From positions 1 through 64,000 of the forward strand of contig JAPOVR010000125.1 in NCBI GenBank assembly GCA_026708005.1: 64,000 nucleotides of DNA. The letters run 5' to 3'. Below are positions 26,072-35,932 of this stretch, piece by piece. A model generated the notes under the pieces. The model worked only from the letters and a program-made list of their open reading frames with translations. It was not told the origin of the DNA and did not search any database. A program made the position numbers and the translations under genes. The DNA is from Actinomycetes bacterium. GTDB lineage: Bacteria; Actinomycetota; Thermoleophilia; Gaiellales; Gaiellaceae. How positions within the stretch are numbered: position 1 is the stretch's first letter; every line of letters begins with the position of its first letter.

Positions 26072-27310
26072 TCAGGCGAGTTGTACGGCCTCGTGGCCAG
26101 CATGCCTGATCTGCTCGGCGTGCTCCTGATCGAAGGTGAAGTAGGCCTCGGTCACGCTGTCGACGAGACCTGCGTAGCGGCTGAACGGCTTGCTCTCGTC
26201 CATTCGCAGACCGGGCAGCCGCCGCAGCGCTTCCTCGATCAGAATCCGGGTCTCGAGCCGCGCGAGCTCGGCGCCGAGGCAGTGGTGCTTCGCCCAGCCG
26301 AGCGCGATGTGCTTGTTCGGCCAGCGCTTTGGATCGAACACGTTCGGGTCGGCTCCCGGCTCCCCGCCGTTGACGGCTTCATCGCGATTCGCTGCCGAAA
26401 ACCAGATCGTGAGGACGCTGCCTGCTGGGACGTCCAGCTCTCCGAACCGGCTGTCTTTGCGCACGTAGAGCGGCTTCATCGGGAATGGGGTGCCGAACCG
26501 CAGGATCTCCTCGACCAGCCTGCGCATTGCTTCGTCGTCATCGAGCACGCCGCGCGTGTAGTCGAGGAGGTCGAATTCGGCGAGAAGCGCGAAGGCGTTC
26601 ACGAGGCTCGCCCCGGTTGTGTCAGTGCCGGCTGCCATGAAGCCGTAGATGTAGCCGAGCAGCTCGTCGTCGTCGATGGCGCCGGTTTTCCAGGCCTCGA
26701 CGATCACATCGAGGAGCTCATCTTGCGGGCGTGCAGTGCGCTTGGCGACCATCTGCCAGAAGTACGCCTGGACCTCCCACTGAGGCGGGAGGTCCGACCA
26801 GGTCGCCTGGTTGAATTCATCGAGCTTCTTGCGCATCCAATGCTCACGCTCGAGCTCGATGCCCGTCAGCCGGCAGATGACGCGCATCGAGAGCCGCGAG
26901 GAGAGCTCGGTCGCGAGGTTCAGCTCTCCGGTTCCCTTTGAGACGACCTCATTGATCATCTCGAACGTGAGCTCGCGAATGATCGGCTGCATGGTGCGGA
27001 CGGCTCGGTTCTTGAACCAGGGCTCGACGACGCGACGAAGCGGGTCGTGGCGGCCCTCCGCACCGTCGAGCGTGAAGGGCTCGATCATCCACATGAAATT
27101 GAGGGCCATATGGAGAGGCCCCTCATCGGGGAGCCACGGAGACGGGTCACGGGTGAACGCGGCCTCCCGGTTCACGAGGACCTGCATGACGTCGGCCATG
27201 CTGAAGACGTGGTACACGCCGTTCTCATCGCAGAACGGCGGCGTCATGGGATCGCGGAACTTCTTGTCTCGCGGAAAGTCCGACGGCTTGGATACGGATA
27301 CCTGCTGCAT
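26072..27310 (-). CDS. Cytochrome P450
   Basis: A 412-residue soluble bacterial P450. The I-helix oxygen-binding motif is AAGTDTTGAS, the K-helix ExxR is EEILR, and the heme-thiolate loop is LGWAKHHCLGAELAR with Cys344 as ligand. The loop deviates slightly from F-G-x-G-x-H-x-C (L-G-W-A-K-H-H-C). ATG 27310 gives a normal length. A ferredoxin and a reductase are not adjacent. It lies downstream, on the same strand, of a decayed set of aromatic/heterocycle catabolic genes, so it may be the last intact member of that unit. Substrate unknown. Confidence 0.9.
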   Translation of the reverse strand: MQQVSVSKPSDFPRDKKFRDPMTPPFCDENGVYHVFSMADVMQVLVNREAAFTRDPSPWLPDEGPLHMALNFMWMIEPFTLDGAEGRHDPLRRVVEPWFKNRAVRTMQPIIRELTFEMINEVVSKGTGELNLATELSSRLSMRVICRLTGIELEREHWMRKKLDEFNQATWSDLPPQWEVQAYFWQMVAKRTARPQDELLDVIVEAWKTGAIDDDELLGYIYGFMAAGTDTTGASLVNAFALLAEFDLLDYTRGVLDDDEAMRRLVEEILRFGTPFPMKPLYVRKDSRFGELDVPAGSVLTIWFSAANRDEAVNGGEPGADPNVFDPKRWPNKHIALGWAKHHCLGAELARLETRILIEEALRRLPGLRMDESKPFSRYAGLVDSVTEAYFTFDQEHAEQIRHAGHEAVQLA

Positions 27311-27540
27311 CCGGGCGTCTCCCTCCTTCGCGGCCTCGCCGCGATCGGGCTCGCACAGCGACCGGCCGATCTTATCGCGCGGGGGCTGCTCTTACCGAGC
27401 TGCGACAGCCCCGGGGATGTCGCAGCTCGCGTCCTGGCTGGGAGTGGGAGGCATCGTCCAGGCCGGTCGAGGGTGCGGCAGCCGCCGGGTTGTCTCTGCG
27501 CGCCCCCGCTGGGTGTGGCGGCCGTGCCGGCCGTGCGAAA

Positions 27541-27628
27541 GTTGGCACAGTTTCGTGGCACTTCTGTCACTGATCGTGCGCAAGCTATACGCATATCTCG
27601 GCTATCCCCCCCGGGTGGGGGGTGGGTC
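27541..27628 (+). repeat. Dispersed intergenic repeat, copy A
   Basis: Member of a seven-copy family in this window. Shared landmarks in order: TTGGCACAGTTTCGTG, a second GTGAC/GTCAC box, GTGCGCAAGC, GCATATCTCGGCTA, and a C-run/GGGTGGGGGGTGGG block. Here the final block can form a C6-GGGT-G6 hairpin. The copy lies 230 nt upstream of the P450 start. The reverse-strand frame that is open in some other copies contains stops here, so it is not coding. Confidence 0.8.
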
Positions 27629-28078
27629 GAAGAGAAGCGGTAGCCGCTCGCGAGCGCGGCCGGCCCGCAGCCTCGGCAGCGGCCACGGTGGCCTCACAGC
27701 CTCACAGCCTCACGGCCGCACGCCCTACGGCCCAGCAGCCGAGCGGCGCGGCGGCTCCACGGCCGCACGCCCCACAACCCCACTGCACACCCCACAGCGC
27801 CGCCGAACGCGCCCCGCTCGGCCTACGCTCAGCCGCCGGGCGCCGCGTCGGGTTCGTCCAGGCTGGCGGCTCGTGGCGGCAGGGCAGTGGGATCTCGCCG
27901 GCCAGGTTTCTCCGGCCGTCCTCGGAAGCTCCGAGGAGCACCGCCGAGGAAGCGCCAGCGGCCTCGATCGCCACACTGAACAGCAGTCCACGGCCCGCAC
28001 GGCAGCTCACAGCCCGCCGGCTCCGGCTAGCAAAGCGCGGCCAGCCCGCCCAGGCCCGAACTGCTCGGCCCGGCCTTC
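27629..28078. other. GC-rich low-complexity gap
   Basis: No gene seen. A short tandem run of CCTCACAG units lies at about 27692-27715, and long Ala/Arg/Pro-coding frames occur on both strands, as expected from very high GC rather than from selection. Confidence 0.5.
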
Positions 28079-28500
28079 CTAGGCCGGCGGGAGCGAGCCG
28101 AGCTGTTGCAGCACGCTCGACCAGTCCTCGTTCAGCCACTGCTAGGCAATCTTGCCGTTCTCGATACGGTAGACTTATATCGCCGTCCACTCGGCGGTCT
28201 TGCCAGTCGGTGCCACCCCGAACCACCTGCCGCGGTTGGCGCCCCGCGCCCGCGAGCCCTGGATGACAAGGTCGCCCTCGCTCACCATCCACTCGCTCTC
28301 GACCTGCAGATCGGGGAAGGCGGCGAGCGCGTGTCTCTCCATGCGCTCCGCCTCCTCCCAGCCGCGCCCTTCACCGAGCCCGCCCCAGTGCACGGTGTAG
28401 TCGCGCGCGCAGATCTCGCGCAACGCGCCGGCGTCGCGGTTGTTGAGCCGCTCGCTCACGAAGCGGCGGGCGAGCGCCTTGTTTCCCCTCCGACACAGCC
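28079..28500 (-). pseudogene. SnoaL-like (NTF2-fold) protein with two in-frame stops
   Basis: The frame reads NKALARRFVSERLNNRDAG, then LREICARDYTVHW and EGDLVIQGSRARGANRG, ending EWTAI. This is the pattern of SnoaL-like cyclases/hydratases. It then hits TAA (28175-28177), continues VYRIENGKIA, hits TAG (28142-28144), continues QWLNEDWSSVLQQLG and finally stops at 28079-28081. The usual family ending (x-Y-R-I-x-x-G-K-I-x-E-x-W) is thus split by two nonsense codons in one frame. No good start codon is present either. Confidence 0.75.
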
Positions 28501-28602
28501 TCTTGCTCGTTGGTCTGCTGGGTGGATGAGCGGCTCAGCGTGCCCCGTTCGGCTCCCGTCCTCGCCCGCGTTGGCTGCGGGCGGCGCGAGCTTCTTCGCC
28601 CG

Positions 28603-30141
28603 CTAGTACTCGCCGCGCTCCTTGCGCTCAGCCCACGTCTGCTTGATTTCGTTTATGTAGTCCTTCTGACCGTTCGCCTCAAGTCCGATCATGTGACGGC
28701 ACGCCTCGATGGTGCTCGAGCGCTCGTACTCGTTGTAGACGCGCTCCAGAAGCAGGGGCACATGAGGGCGTTTGACTCCTCGAACAGCTCGACCCGAAGC
28801 GCGTGGGAGCTCGCGACCGCATCCCACACGAGGTTCATGACGAAGTTCTTGTTGCGCGCACCGACGCTGCGCGTATCGAGGAACCAGGAGAGATTCTTGC
28901 CGAAGGCCGCCGGCGACTCGAGATCGCGGTCGTGGAAGCGGAAGATGAGGCCCTGCCCGCAGATGTCGCGGATCGTGTGCGCGATCTGCGGATACAGGTC
29001 GAGCGCGTAGGCGCGTCCGGCCGAGATCATTGCTGTGTCGGGTGTCATCACACCGCCCTCGGAGAGCTGCGCCCGTTCCTCGGAGGCGAGGACGAGAGCC
29101 CGGCAGGCGGCTGCCCAGCGAAAGATCTGAGCGACCCGCTGGCGAACCGTGGGGATCTCGCCCAGCCCAAGCGTGTCGACCACAAGCTGCGCGAGGCCAG
29201 CGAGCAGCTCCGCGCGGGCCGTCGTGCGGATGAACGTGTACCAGTGCTCGTGGACCGCCATGACGTTGTAGAAGTTGACGCCGTGCAGCACCTTGTTCTT
29301 CATGCTGATGATGCGCCCGCGGGGGACGAGCACCTCATCGAAGGTCACGATCGCCTCAATCTCTTCGCCACGGGCATCCATGGGGTGGTCTTGGGCAGCT
29401 GCGTCCGGGTCGTGCACCATCTCGCGGCAGTACATGCGGAGGCCTTCTGCATTCGCCGGGATGACGACCTAGAAACTCTCCTCGTCCCGCGGCGGATAGA
29501 AGCCACCGACGATCAGCTCGTTCGCCTGAGGCACGGCCGTTCCGACGCCCTTGACGCTCGAGATCCAGATTACCGTGGAGTCTTCCTTGACGATCGTCGC
29601 GGTTGCCCGCTCGGGAGGCCTCTCCGTGTCGGCGGTACTCGATCCCCGCGCCCGGTACCCTGCGGATCGACGATCGTCGCTCCCAGGTGGATGTTGTTCT
29701 CCTCCGCGAAGGTCCGGTAGGCGGGGATGTTCTCGGCGAACTCCGGACACTCCTGCTCGAAGGTCGAGTAGACCGCCGCGTACCCGGCGACCGAATTCGA
29801 GATCACGTCGATGCCACGTCCGAACATGCCAAACGTCCTGCGGGCGACGTGCTCGATGCCCTGACGGCGCCAGGCTAGATCCTCCTTGGGCGCGGCAGGA
29901 AGTACGAGGCCGTGACGCGCGCGCCATCATCGCGCTGATAGGTGAGAATGTCCTGCGTCTCGGGCCGAAGCTGGTCTTCGTAGAGATCAGCGATCGTCGA
30001 GACGCCACGTCCGGTGGCAGGGTGGGATGTGACATCGTCGACGGGCTCGCCCCGGTAGAAGACCTGACGGCCATCGCGCAGGCTGGCCTTGTAGTCGTCG
30101 GACCCCTTCAGGAACGCGGTCTAGCTTGCGGTCTGGGTCAC
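28603..30141 (-). pseudogene. 4-hydroxyphenylacetate 3-hydroxylase (HpaB)-family monooxygenase, decayed
   Basis: The original start is GTG 30141 behind AGGAGG. Codon 7 is a TAG (30121-30123). The frame then reads DDYKASLRDGRQVFYRGEPV, DILTYQRDDGARV and YFLPRP, the N-terminal pattern of FADH2-dependent HpaB enzymes. Frameshifts near 29895, 29680 and 28790 and another TAG at about 29470 break it further. Intervening pieces include MFGRGIDVISNSVAGYAAVY, FDEVLVPRGRI and TIRDICGQGLIFRFHD. The stop at 28603 gives about 512 codons, the normal family size, so nothing large is missing. It lies 49 nt downstream of the NicX-like pseudogene. Confidence 0.82.
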
Positions 30142-30190
30142 AGCTCCTCCTTCTGCCCGCTGTGCTTTCCCGCGCACTGCAGCTGCAGCC

Positions 30191-31232
30191 TCACGACGCG
30201 CCTGCCAACGATGGCGGGGCGAACTCGGTGCGCCGTGCCCTGAGGTCGTCCAGCACGAACTCACCGCTGAGCAGGACGGGCTCATCGTCAAGGAACACGC
30301 TGCAGTTGCGCATCGGAACGTCGACGTGGCATGGGTGTCATTCGACCCGCCCAGCTCGGAGTTCGGCCCGGTCGAGAACAGTACGTTTCCGTAGAACGCA
30401 CGGCTCTCCATGCCAATTGAGCGGCGGTCGTTCTGTAGGCCCGACCACCGTGCGTTCTCGTTGCAGCCCCAGCCGATGTGCGAGATGCCGTAGGCTTTCT
30501 CGTCGTCGAATCCGCCGCGGACATTCTGCACGAGCCCCTGCTCAATGGTCAGCTCGGTCGGGTCGCTGACGTACTTCTTGAACGGCGTCACGATGATGTC
30601 GCGGCGGTCGATCACAACCTTCCCGTCGACGCCGTCGTCCTCCCCGCTCGTGAACAAGAATCCCGACGGCCAGTGATCCCACCGGCTGGGAGTGTCGGTT
30701 TAGCCGTACTCGGTCATGACGCCGTAGGAACCCCGTCGGTAGGTTACGTCGGTCCCCGCCGGGTTCGCGAAGCGCAGGTCGGACGCGTTCGCGAGCAGCT
30801 CCTCGCTGGTCTTGACGCGCCGCCGCTGATCCTCCGTTGGAAAGAGGCGAGCGAGGTTGTCGACCGGCTCCACGCAGAGGAGCATGCGCGCGCCTGCCTC
30901 CTGGATCTCGATCTGCTCCTTGGAGAACAGCAGGAAGATGAGGTCGATCACGAGATCGGCCTGCTTCAGTGCTTCGACCGCTGGCCTGTTGGCCGCAAGC
31001 GGCGTCGCTCCGACCGTCCAGGCGCCGCCATCCCCAAGGACGGAGCTCATCGCCTCGGGCAACCTGACGTGGAAGGGCGTGGCCCCGAGTGCCCGTGCGG
31101 CCGCCATGAAGGCGTCGCGTACTCCATCCGCTCGTCCATCTGCGACAGCACGGCAGCCGTCTCGCCCTACCGCAAACCGCAGAGCTTGAGCTCCCTCGTA
31201 CAGAGCGCGGTGAACGAGATTGCATCCAACAC
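30191..31232 (-). pseudogene. 2,5-dihydroxypyridine dioxygenase (NicX)/aminopeptidase-T-like protein, decayed
   Basis: The start is GTG 31232 behind GGGAG, reading LDAISFTALCTRELKLCGLR before a TAG (31167-31169). After a frameshift near 31115 comes FMAAARALGATPFHVRLPEA, then ATPLAANRPAVEALKQADLV and LCVEPVDNLARLFPTEDQRR. TEYG is followed by TAA (30700-30702), then TDTPSRWDHWPSGF, VTPFKKYV, ISHIGWGCNENARW and GNVLFSTGPNSELGG. A last frameshift near 30340 leads to CHVDVPMRNCSVFLDDEPVL and TGA 30191-30193. This is the motif order of NicX-like non-heme iron enzymes related to aminopeptidase T. About 347 codons, as expected for the family. Confidence 0.8.
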
Positions 31233-31760
31233 AGGGGCTCCCTTCGTCGCGCCGCCGCGAGGCCCGCACCGCAGCGGCTCGCAGCTGCGGGGGCAGTCTA
31301 GCTCGCTCTGGGAGCGTGCTCGTGCCGGGGCCATGGTTCGGTTGTGGGTAGTCACGGAGGCCACCGCCAGCGACGAGCTCGGAGCGGGAATGGGGCTGAA
31401 GCCGCCGAGCGAGACCGCTGGTGCGCGGGCTGGGTGGAGCACCGTGAAGCTCTGCTGTTGGGTGAAGGCCGAAAGCGGGTCGGAGACGTCCTTGGGCGCA
31501 GCACGGTGTCTGCAACTGTGACCTCGCTCGTCGCCCTCGATGGAGGGCGTAGCCGGATTGGTCTGTCTGAATGCTTCTCGGGGCCGGGGCGGCGGGGGTT
31601 TGTGGCCGCGGACAGAGCAGGGGATGTGACTATCGCGGGTTGTGAGAGTCGGGCGGGCCGGCGGAAGCTCGGGCGCGCTGCCTGGCTGGGTCTGCTCTCC
31701 GTTCGCGTGTGAGCTCCGGGCTGGATGAGCCCGCTCGCCTGCCCCGCTCAGCTGTCCGAA

Positions 31761-31850
31761 AGGGGCGACCCACCCCCCGACCCTGGGGGGAGGGTAGCCG
31801 AGAACCGCGTACAGCTTTCGCAATATCTGTCACAGAGGCGTCACGAACCG
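31761..31850 (-). repeat. Dispersed intergenic repeat, copy B
   Basis: Reverse-oriented copy; on the minus strand it shows TTCGTGACGCC, TGTGACAG, AAGCTGTACGCG, TTCTCGGCTACCCTCC and the final G-rich block with a C6/G6 hairpin. It sits in the roughly 1-kb gap 31233-32232, which contains no other feature that I can support. Confidence 0.8.
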
Positions 31851-32232
31851 ATGCCGACTCTGCGCCCGTTCCGTCCCGCCAGGCCGTAGGCCGCGGATGG
31901 AGACCGCTCGCTGTTGTTGCTCTTGGTGAACGTCCCGGCTCCTGAGTACCGGCGGCTCGGCGCCGGCTGGCTCCTCGGGCCTCTGCGGATCTGTGGCGCT
32001 CCGCGCACAGGCGGCACATTGCACGCTCACCGCCCTTGGCCGTTGCCCAGCCATGCCCCTTTCGCCCGACCGGCGCATGCCAACCACGCGGCCTGGCTCC
32101 CCCGCTGTGGGCTGCGTTCCCTTCGCCATGCGGTCTCATCGGGGTCTGTCGCACACCGGGTCGCATCGGCTCTCACCTCCCTCGGAGACACGAACGAACA
32201 ACGCGCTTCGCACTTGCACCTAGGGTTTGCAC

Positions 32233-33540
32233 GTGCTCGGCCGTCGGTCTGACTTGGGCCTACCCGCTTCAGCGGTCGCGTGGGCCTTCTACGACCTCGC
32301 CTACTCCCTCTTCACGTTCATCCTGGTGGTGCGGTTCCTGCCGGCATGGATCATCGACGACCTGGGCAGGCCCGACTGGATGGTGAGCATGACGCAGGTC
32401 GTTGTCGTCGCCTTCCTGCTGGTCACGATGCCACTCGCCGGCGCGATCGCCGACCAGCTTGGCCGGCGCAAGCCCCTCCTCGCCGGGTTCACGATCCTCG
32501 CGGCCGGTGCCGGTGCCCTGCTCAGCGTCGTGCCGTCGGGAGGCAGCATCCTGCCGGTTCTCGTCGTGGGCGGAACGGCCGTGGCGTTCGCCCAGCTCGC
32601 CTTCGCCCAGTACGACCCGCTGCTCGCTGACGTCGCGCCGTCGCAGAAGCACGGACGCGTGTCGGGGATGGCGGTCGCCCTCGGCTTCGTCGGCATCATC
32701 CTCGGCCTCGCCGTCGTCGCTGAGCTGATCGTCGGCGAGGGAGACAAGCAGCGAGCCTTCGCCCCGGCGGGTCTTCTCTTCGTGGTGCTTGCGCTTCCCG
32801 CGTTCGCGCTGGTGCGCGAGCACGTTCGGCCCCGTGCGGCCTCGGGGCATGCGACCCGCCTGGCATTTCGCCAGCTTGCCCAGACGGCCCAGCAGGCGCG
32901 GCGCTTTCCGCGGGTGGTGCGCTTCCTCGCGGGCCGGCTGCTCTACTTCGAGGCAATTGCCACCCTGAGCGCTTTCTTCGCCGTCTACATGACTCGCCTA
33001 GGCGGCTTCTCAGAACGCGAGAAGAATCTCGTGATCGGCGTGTCGGTCGTCGCCGCCGGGGCTGGCGCGGTCATCGGTGGCAAGGCGGTCGAGCGGTTCG
33101 GGCCAAAGCGACCGATTCTCATTGTCATTCCGACCTTCGCCGGCGCGGTGCTCCTGTCTGCGGCCGTTGGTCAGCCCTGGACGGTGTGGGCTGCAAGCCC
33201 GGCGGCTGGGCTTGCCCTCGGGGTCGTGTGGACGGCAGATCGCGTGTTCATGCTGCGCATCTCGCCCCGCGAGCTGCGGGGTCAGTTCTTCGGCTTCTTC
33301 AACCTCGCGAACCGTGTCGCCTCGGCGCTCGGGCCTCTCATCGTTTGGAGCGGGACGGTCTGGGTTCTGCACCAGCAGACGAACTGGCTGAGCGCGCTGG
33401 GGGCAAGTCGGGTTGCGCTGGGTGGGCTCTCGGTGGCCGCCTTCCTGGGCTGGCTGCTGATTCGCCAGGTATCGGAGGAGTCCGCGGACGTCGAGGAGCT
33501 GCCTGCCAGAGATAGCTCCCGCGCAGTCGACCCCGCCTAG
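32233..33540 (+). CDS. Major facilitator superfamily transporter (UMF1/Atg22-like)
   Basis: A ~435-residue 12-helix transporter. The N-terminus has WAFYDLAYSLFTFILVVRF, like the W-A-x-Y-D-x-A-x-S start of UMF1/Atg22-type MFS proteins. The MFS loop motif appears as ADQLGRRKPLL. A central charged loop separates two six-helix halves. GTG 32233 is preferred to TTG 32227 because the AGGG at 32222-32225 is then seven bases upstream. Substrate unknown; amino acids or other small solutes are typical. It precedes the hydantoinase gene by 224 nt and may serve its pathway. Confidence 0.82.
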   Translation: MLGRRSDLGLPASAVAWAFYDLAYSLFTFILVVRFLPAWIIDDLGRPDWMVSMTQVVVVAFLLVTMPLAGAIADQLGRRKPLLAGFTILAAGAGALLSVVPSGGSILPVLVVGGTAVAFAQLAFAQYDPLLADVAPSQKHGRVSGMAVALGFVGIILGLAVVAELIVGEGDKQRAFAPAGLLFVVLALPAFALVREHVRPRAASGHATRLAFRQLAQTAQQARRFPRVVRFLAGRLLYFEAIATLSAFFAVYMTRLGGFSEREKNLVIGVSVVAAGAGAVIGGKAVERFGPKRPILIVIPTFAGAVLLSAAVGQPWTVWAASPAAGLALGVVWTADRVFMLRISPRELRGQFFGFFNLANRVASALGPLIVWSGTVWVLHQQTNWLSALGASRVALGGLSVAAFLGWLLIRQVSEESADVEELPARDSSRAVDPA

Positions 33541-33764
33541 TCAGCTCCATCCGCTATCCAGCGCCACGCCGGCCTCTGACCTCGCCGTTCGGCCAGCGCG
33601 TCCTGGCGGCCGATCAGCTGCGTCCCGGCGGTCGATTCTTGCCGCTATCGCCTTGCTCTTGTCTGACTCTGCGCTGTGATGGATCTCATGGGGACATCGG
33701 CAAGTCGCGCAGCCCGGCTGGTCCTGCGAGGATGCCATCGCAAGCTCACGCAGAGGAGGGATGG

Positions 33765-35192
33765 ATGTACGACCTGCTCGTCCGCGGCGGCACTGTTGTG
33801 ACCGCGGCCAACACCGAGGAGCTCGACGTTGCGGTGAGCGGCGAGAAGATCGTCGCCATCGCGGAGCCTGGGGGTCTTGAACCTCGCGCCAAGAAGGTTG
33901 TCGAAGCGGCTGGAAAGGTCGTGATCCCGGGCGGCGTCGATCCGCACGTCCACTACGGGCTCAACTTCGAGCGCATCGTGTTCGCAGAGCCACAGGAGTA
34001 CTCGTGGGCCGCCGCCTGGGGCGGGACCACGACGATCATCGACTTCGCGCTGCAATCAGCCGAGCAGCCGCTGCACGAGGCGGTCGCTGAGAAGAAGGAC
34101 GAGGCAAGCGGCCGTATGGCGGTGGACTACGGGCTCCACGCGATGCTCACGGGAACGCCGACGTTCGAGGTCATCGAGGAGATCGGCGACGTCATCCGGG
34201 GAGGCATCCCAACCGTCAAGACGCTCACGACGTACCTGTGGATGATGGACGACGGACACCGGTTGGGCGTGATGTCGGAGGTTGCCGAGCACGGCGGTCT
34301 CTCGATCGTCCATGCCGAGGACGACGCAATCGCGAACTGGCTCACGGCGAAGTACGTCCGCGACGGAAAGACGCATGGCGCATACGTCTGCGAGACGCGG
34401 GGACCGCTCGTCGAGGAGGCGGCGATCCGACGGTGTCTGCTGCTTGCCGAGCGGAGCGGCTCGCCGCTGTACGTCTTCCACATGGCTGCGGGCAGCGGCA
34501 TCCGAGCGCTGGCGGAAGCTCGGGCTCGAGACCTCCCGATGTACGGCGAGACCCTGATCATCTACCTCACGTTCACCTCGGACATCCTCTGGGACGATGA
34601 GCGGCAGGGGCTTCTCTGGAACAACATTCCGTCGCTGAAGTCTCAAGACGACGTCGACGCATGCTGGGAGGCCGTGCAGAACGACCACTGCCAGGTGGTG
34701 AGCTCCGACCACTTCGCCATCGAGTCGGCGGTGCGCTACGAGAAGATGGGAACGACCATCGAGCAGAGCCAGGGCGGCCAGTCCGCGGTCGAGATGCGCC
34801 TGCCTGTGCTGTGGTCGGAGGGCGTCGAGCGCGGCAGGCTCAGCCCGAGCCGCTTCGTCGAGCTCGTCTCGACCAACCCGGCCAAGATCATGGGCCTCTA
34901 CCCGCGCAAGGGCGAGATTGCCGTTGGTGCCGACGCGGACCTCGCAGTGCTCGATCCGAAGAGGACGTGGGTCCCGCGGTGGCAGGACCACCACATGATC
35001 GTCGACTACAACAACTGGGAAGGTGTCGAGCTGACCGGCAAGGTCGTCACGGCGATCCTGCGCGGCAACGTGCTACTGGAAGACGAGAACTGGGTTGGCT
35101 CGAAGACGGGCGGGCGCTTCCAGGAGCGCACGCTGCTGCCCGAGATCACGCAGAACCCGAGGGGTGTTAAGGCGACCTCGCTGAGCGAGTAA
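33765..35192 (+). CDS. Cyclic amidohydrolase: D-hydantoinase/dihydropyrimidinase
   Basis: A 475-residue TIM-barrel amidohydrolase. Metal ligands include the HxH at 61/63 (GVDPHVHYG), the carboxylated-Lys candidate Lys152 (IPTVKTLTTY), and downstream His in IVHAEDD and YVFHMAAGSG. SSDHFAIE carries the catalytic Asp. ISP/TNPAKIMGLYPRKGEIAVGADAD closes the barrel as in this family. It opens dihydropyrimidines or hydantoins without ATP. ATG 33765 follows GAGGAGGGA. An in-frame ATG upstream at 33639 adds a stretch with no similarity. It is the non-ATP counterpart of the HyuAB pair at 15-19 kb. Confidence 0.9.
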   Translation: MYDLLVRGGTVVTAANTEELDVAVSGEKIVAIAEPGGLEPRAKKVVEAAGKVVIPGGVDPHVHYGLNFERIVFAEPQEYSWAAAWGGTTTIIDFALQSAEQPLHEAVAEKKDEASGRMAVDYGLHAMLTGTPTFEVIEEIGDVIRGGIPTVKTLTTYLWMMDDGHRLGVMSEVAEHGGLSIVHAEDDAIANWLTAKYVRDGKTHGAYVCETRGPLVEEAAIRRCLLLAERSGSPLYVFHMAAGSGIRALAEARARDLPMYGETLIIYLTFTSDILWDDERQGLLWNNIPSLKSQDDVDACWEAVQNDHCQVVSSDHFAIESAVRYEKMGTTIEQSQGGQSAVEMRLPVLWSEGVERGRLSPSRFVELVSTNPAKIMGLYPRKGEIAVGADADLAVLDPKRTWVPRWQDHHMIVDYNNWEGVELTGKVVTAILRGNVLLEDENWVGSKTGGRFQERTLLPEITQNPRGVKATSLSE

Positions 35193-35549
35193 CACCTCCG
35201 CGGAGCTTGTCGCAGCCCGGGCCGGAGCCTGGGGGACCTCCGCAGAGCTTGGAGGAACCTCGAGGCGGAGCCCGCGGTCGGCCGGGAATCCAACCGGAGC
35301 TTGCAGCCGGCCAGGGATCCAATCAGAGCGTGAGGCCAGCCAGGAATCCGGCCTGAGCCTGCGGGCGGTCGGGCATCCAGCCGGAAGTGTCGCTGTCGCG
35401 CGACGTTGCCGAGGGATGATCTGAGGCCCGCGGGCATCCAGCCGGAAGCCTGCGGGCGGTCGCGTATCCAGCCGATCCTGTTGCCAGCCGGGCAGCTCAG
35501 CCCGCGGAATTCGCGCAGTTTCCGCAGTTTCGGATCTGCGCAGTTTCGT

Positions 35550-35645
35550 CACAGTTTCGTGACGCTCTTGTGGCAGATTGCGCGCAAGCTGTGCGCATAT
35601 CTCGGCTACCCTCCCCGGGTGGTGGGTGGGCGGTTGGTTGCCCTC
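35550..35645 (+). repeat. Dispersed intergenic repeat, copy C
   Basis: Copy in the convergent gap 35193-35932, about 358 nt after the hydantoinase stop: ACAGTTTCGTGACGC, TGTGGCAGATTGCGCGC, GCATATCTCGGCTACCC, then GGGTGGTGGGTGGG and a closing TTGCCCT. The upstream 35204-35480 contains degenerate short repeats around GCCAGGAATCC/AGCCGGAAG. Otherwise no gene is seen in the gap. Confidence 0.85.
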
Positions 35646-35932
35646 TGTGAAAGCCTCGGCCACCCGGGCCACAGCCCGCCTCGTGCGGGGCCACCGACCG
35701 ACCCCGCGTCGTCTACGGGCACCCGCACGGAGCTACCTGGCGGGGGTTCTCTCTCGCGTGCTCACGGTCGTGTCCGCTCCGGGCCCACTCGGGCACGCCG
35801 CGCCTTGTCGCGGCTCTGGCGGGCGCACTACGAGGTCTGCGCCCCGTCTCCTCAGCAGTAGCCTCGCCAGGCCGTTGCGCCGGACATCGTGCTCCCGGCA
35901 CACGGCGACGAAGCTCCCCTCAGGCCGTTGCG

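Noticed and set aside
27690-27800. CRISPR-like array
   Set aside because: The CCTCACAG units are short, contiguous and without unique spacers of constant length; this is a low-complexity tract.
28142-31169. Stop-codon recoding or readthrough as an explanation for the in-frame TAG/TAA codons in three neighbouring genes
   Set aside because: Two of the three genes also carry frameshifts, TAG is used as a normal terminator by intact genes in the window (for example pstB), and the lesions are confined to one island. Decay is simpler.
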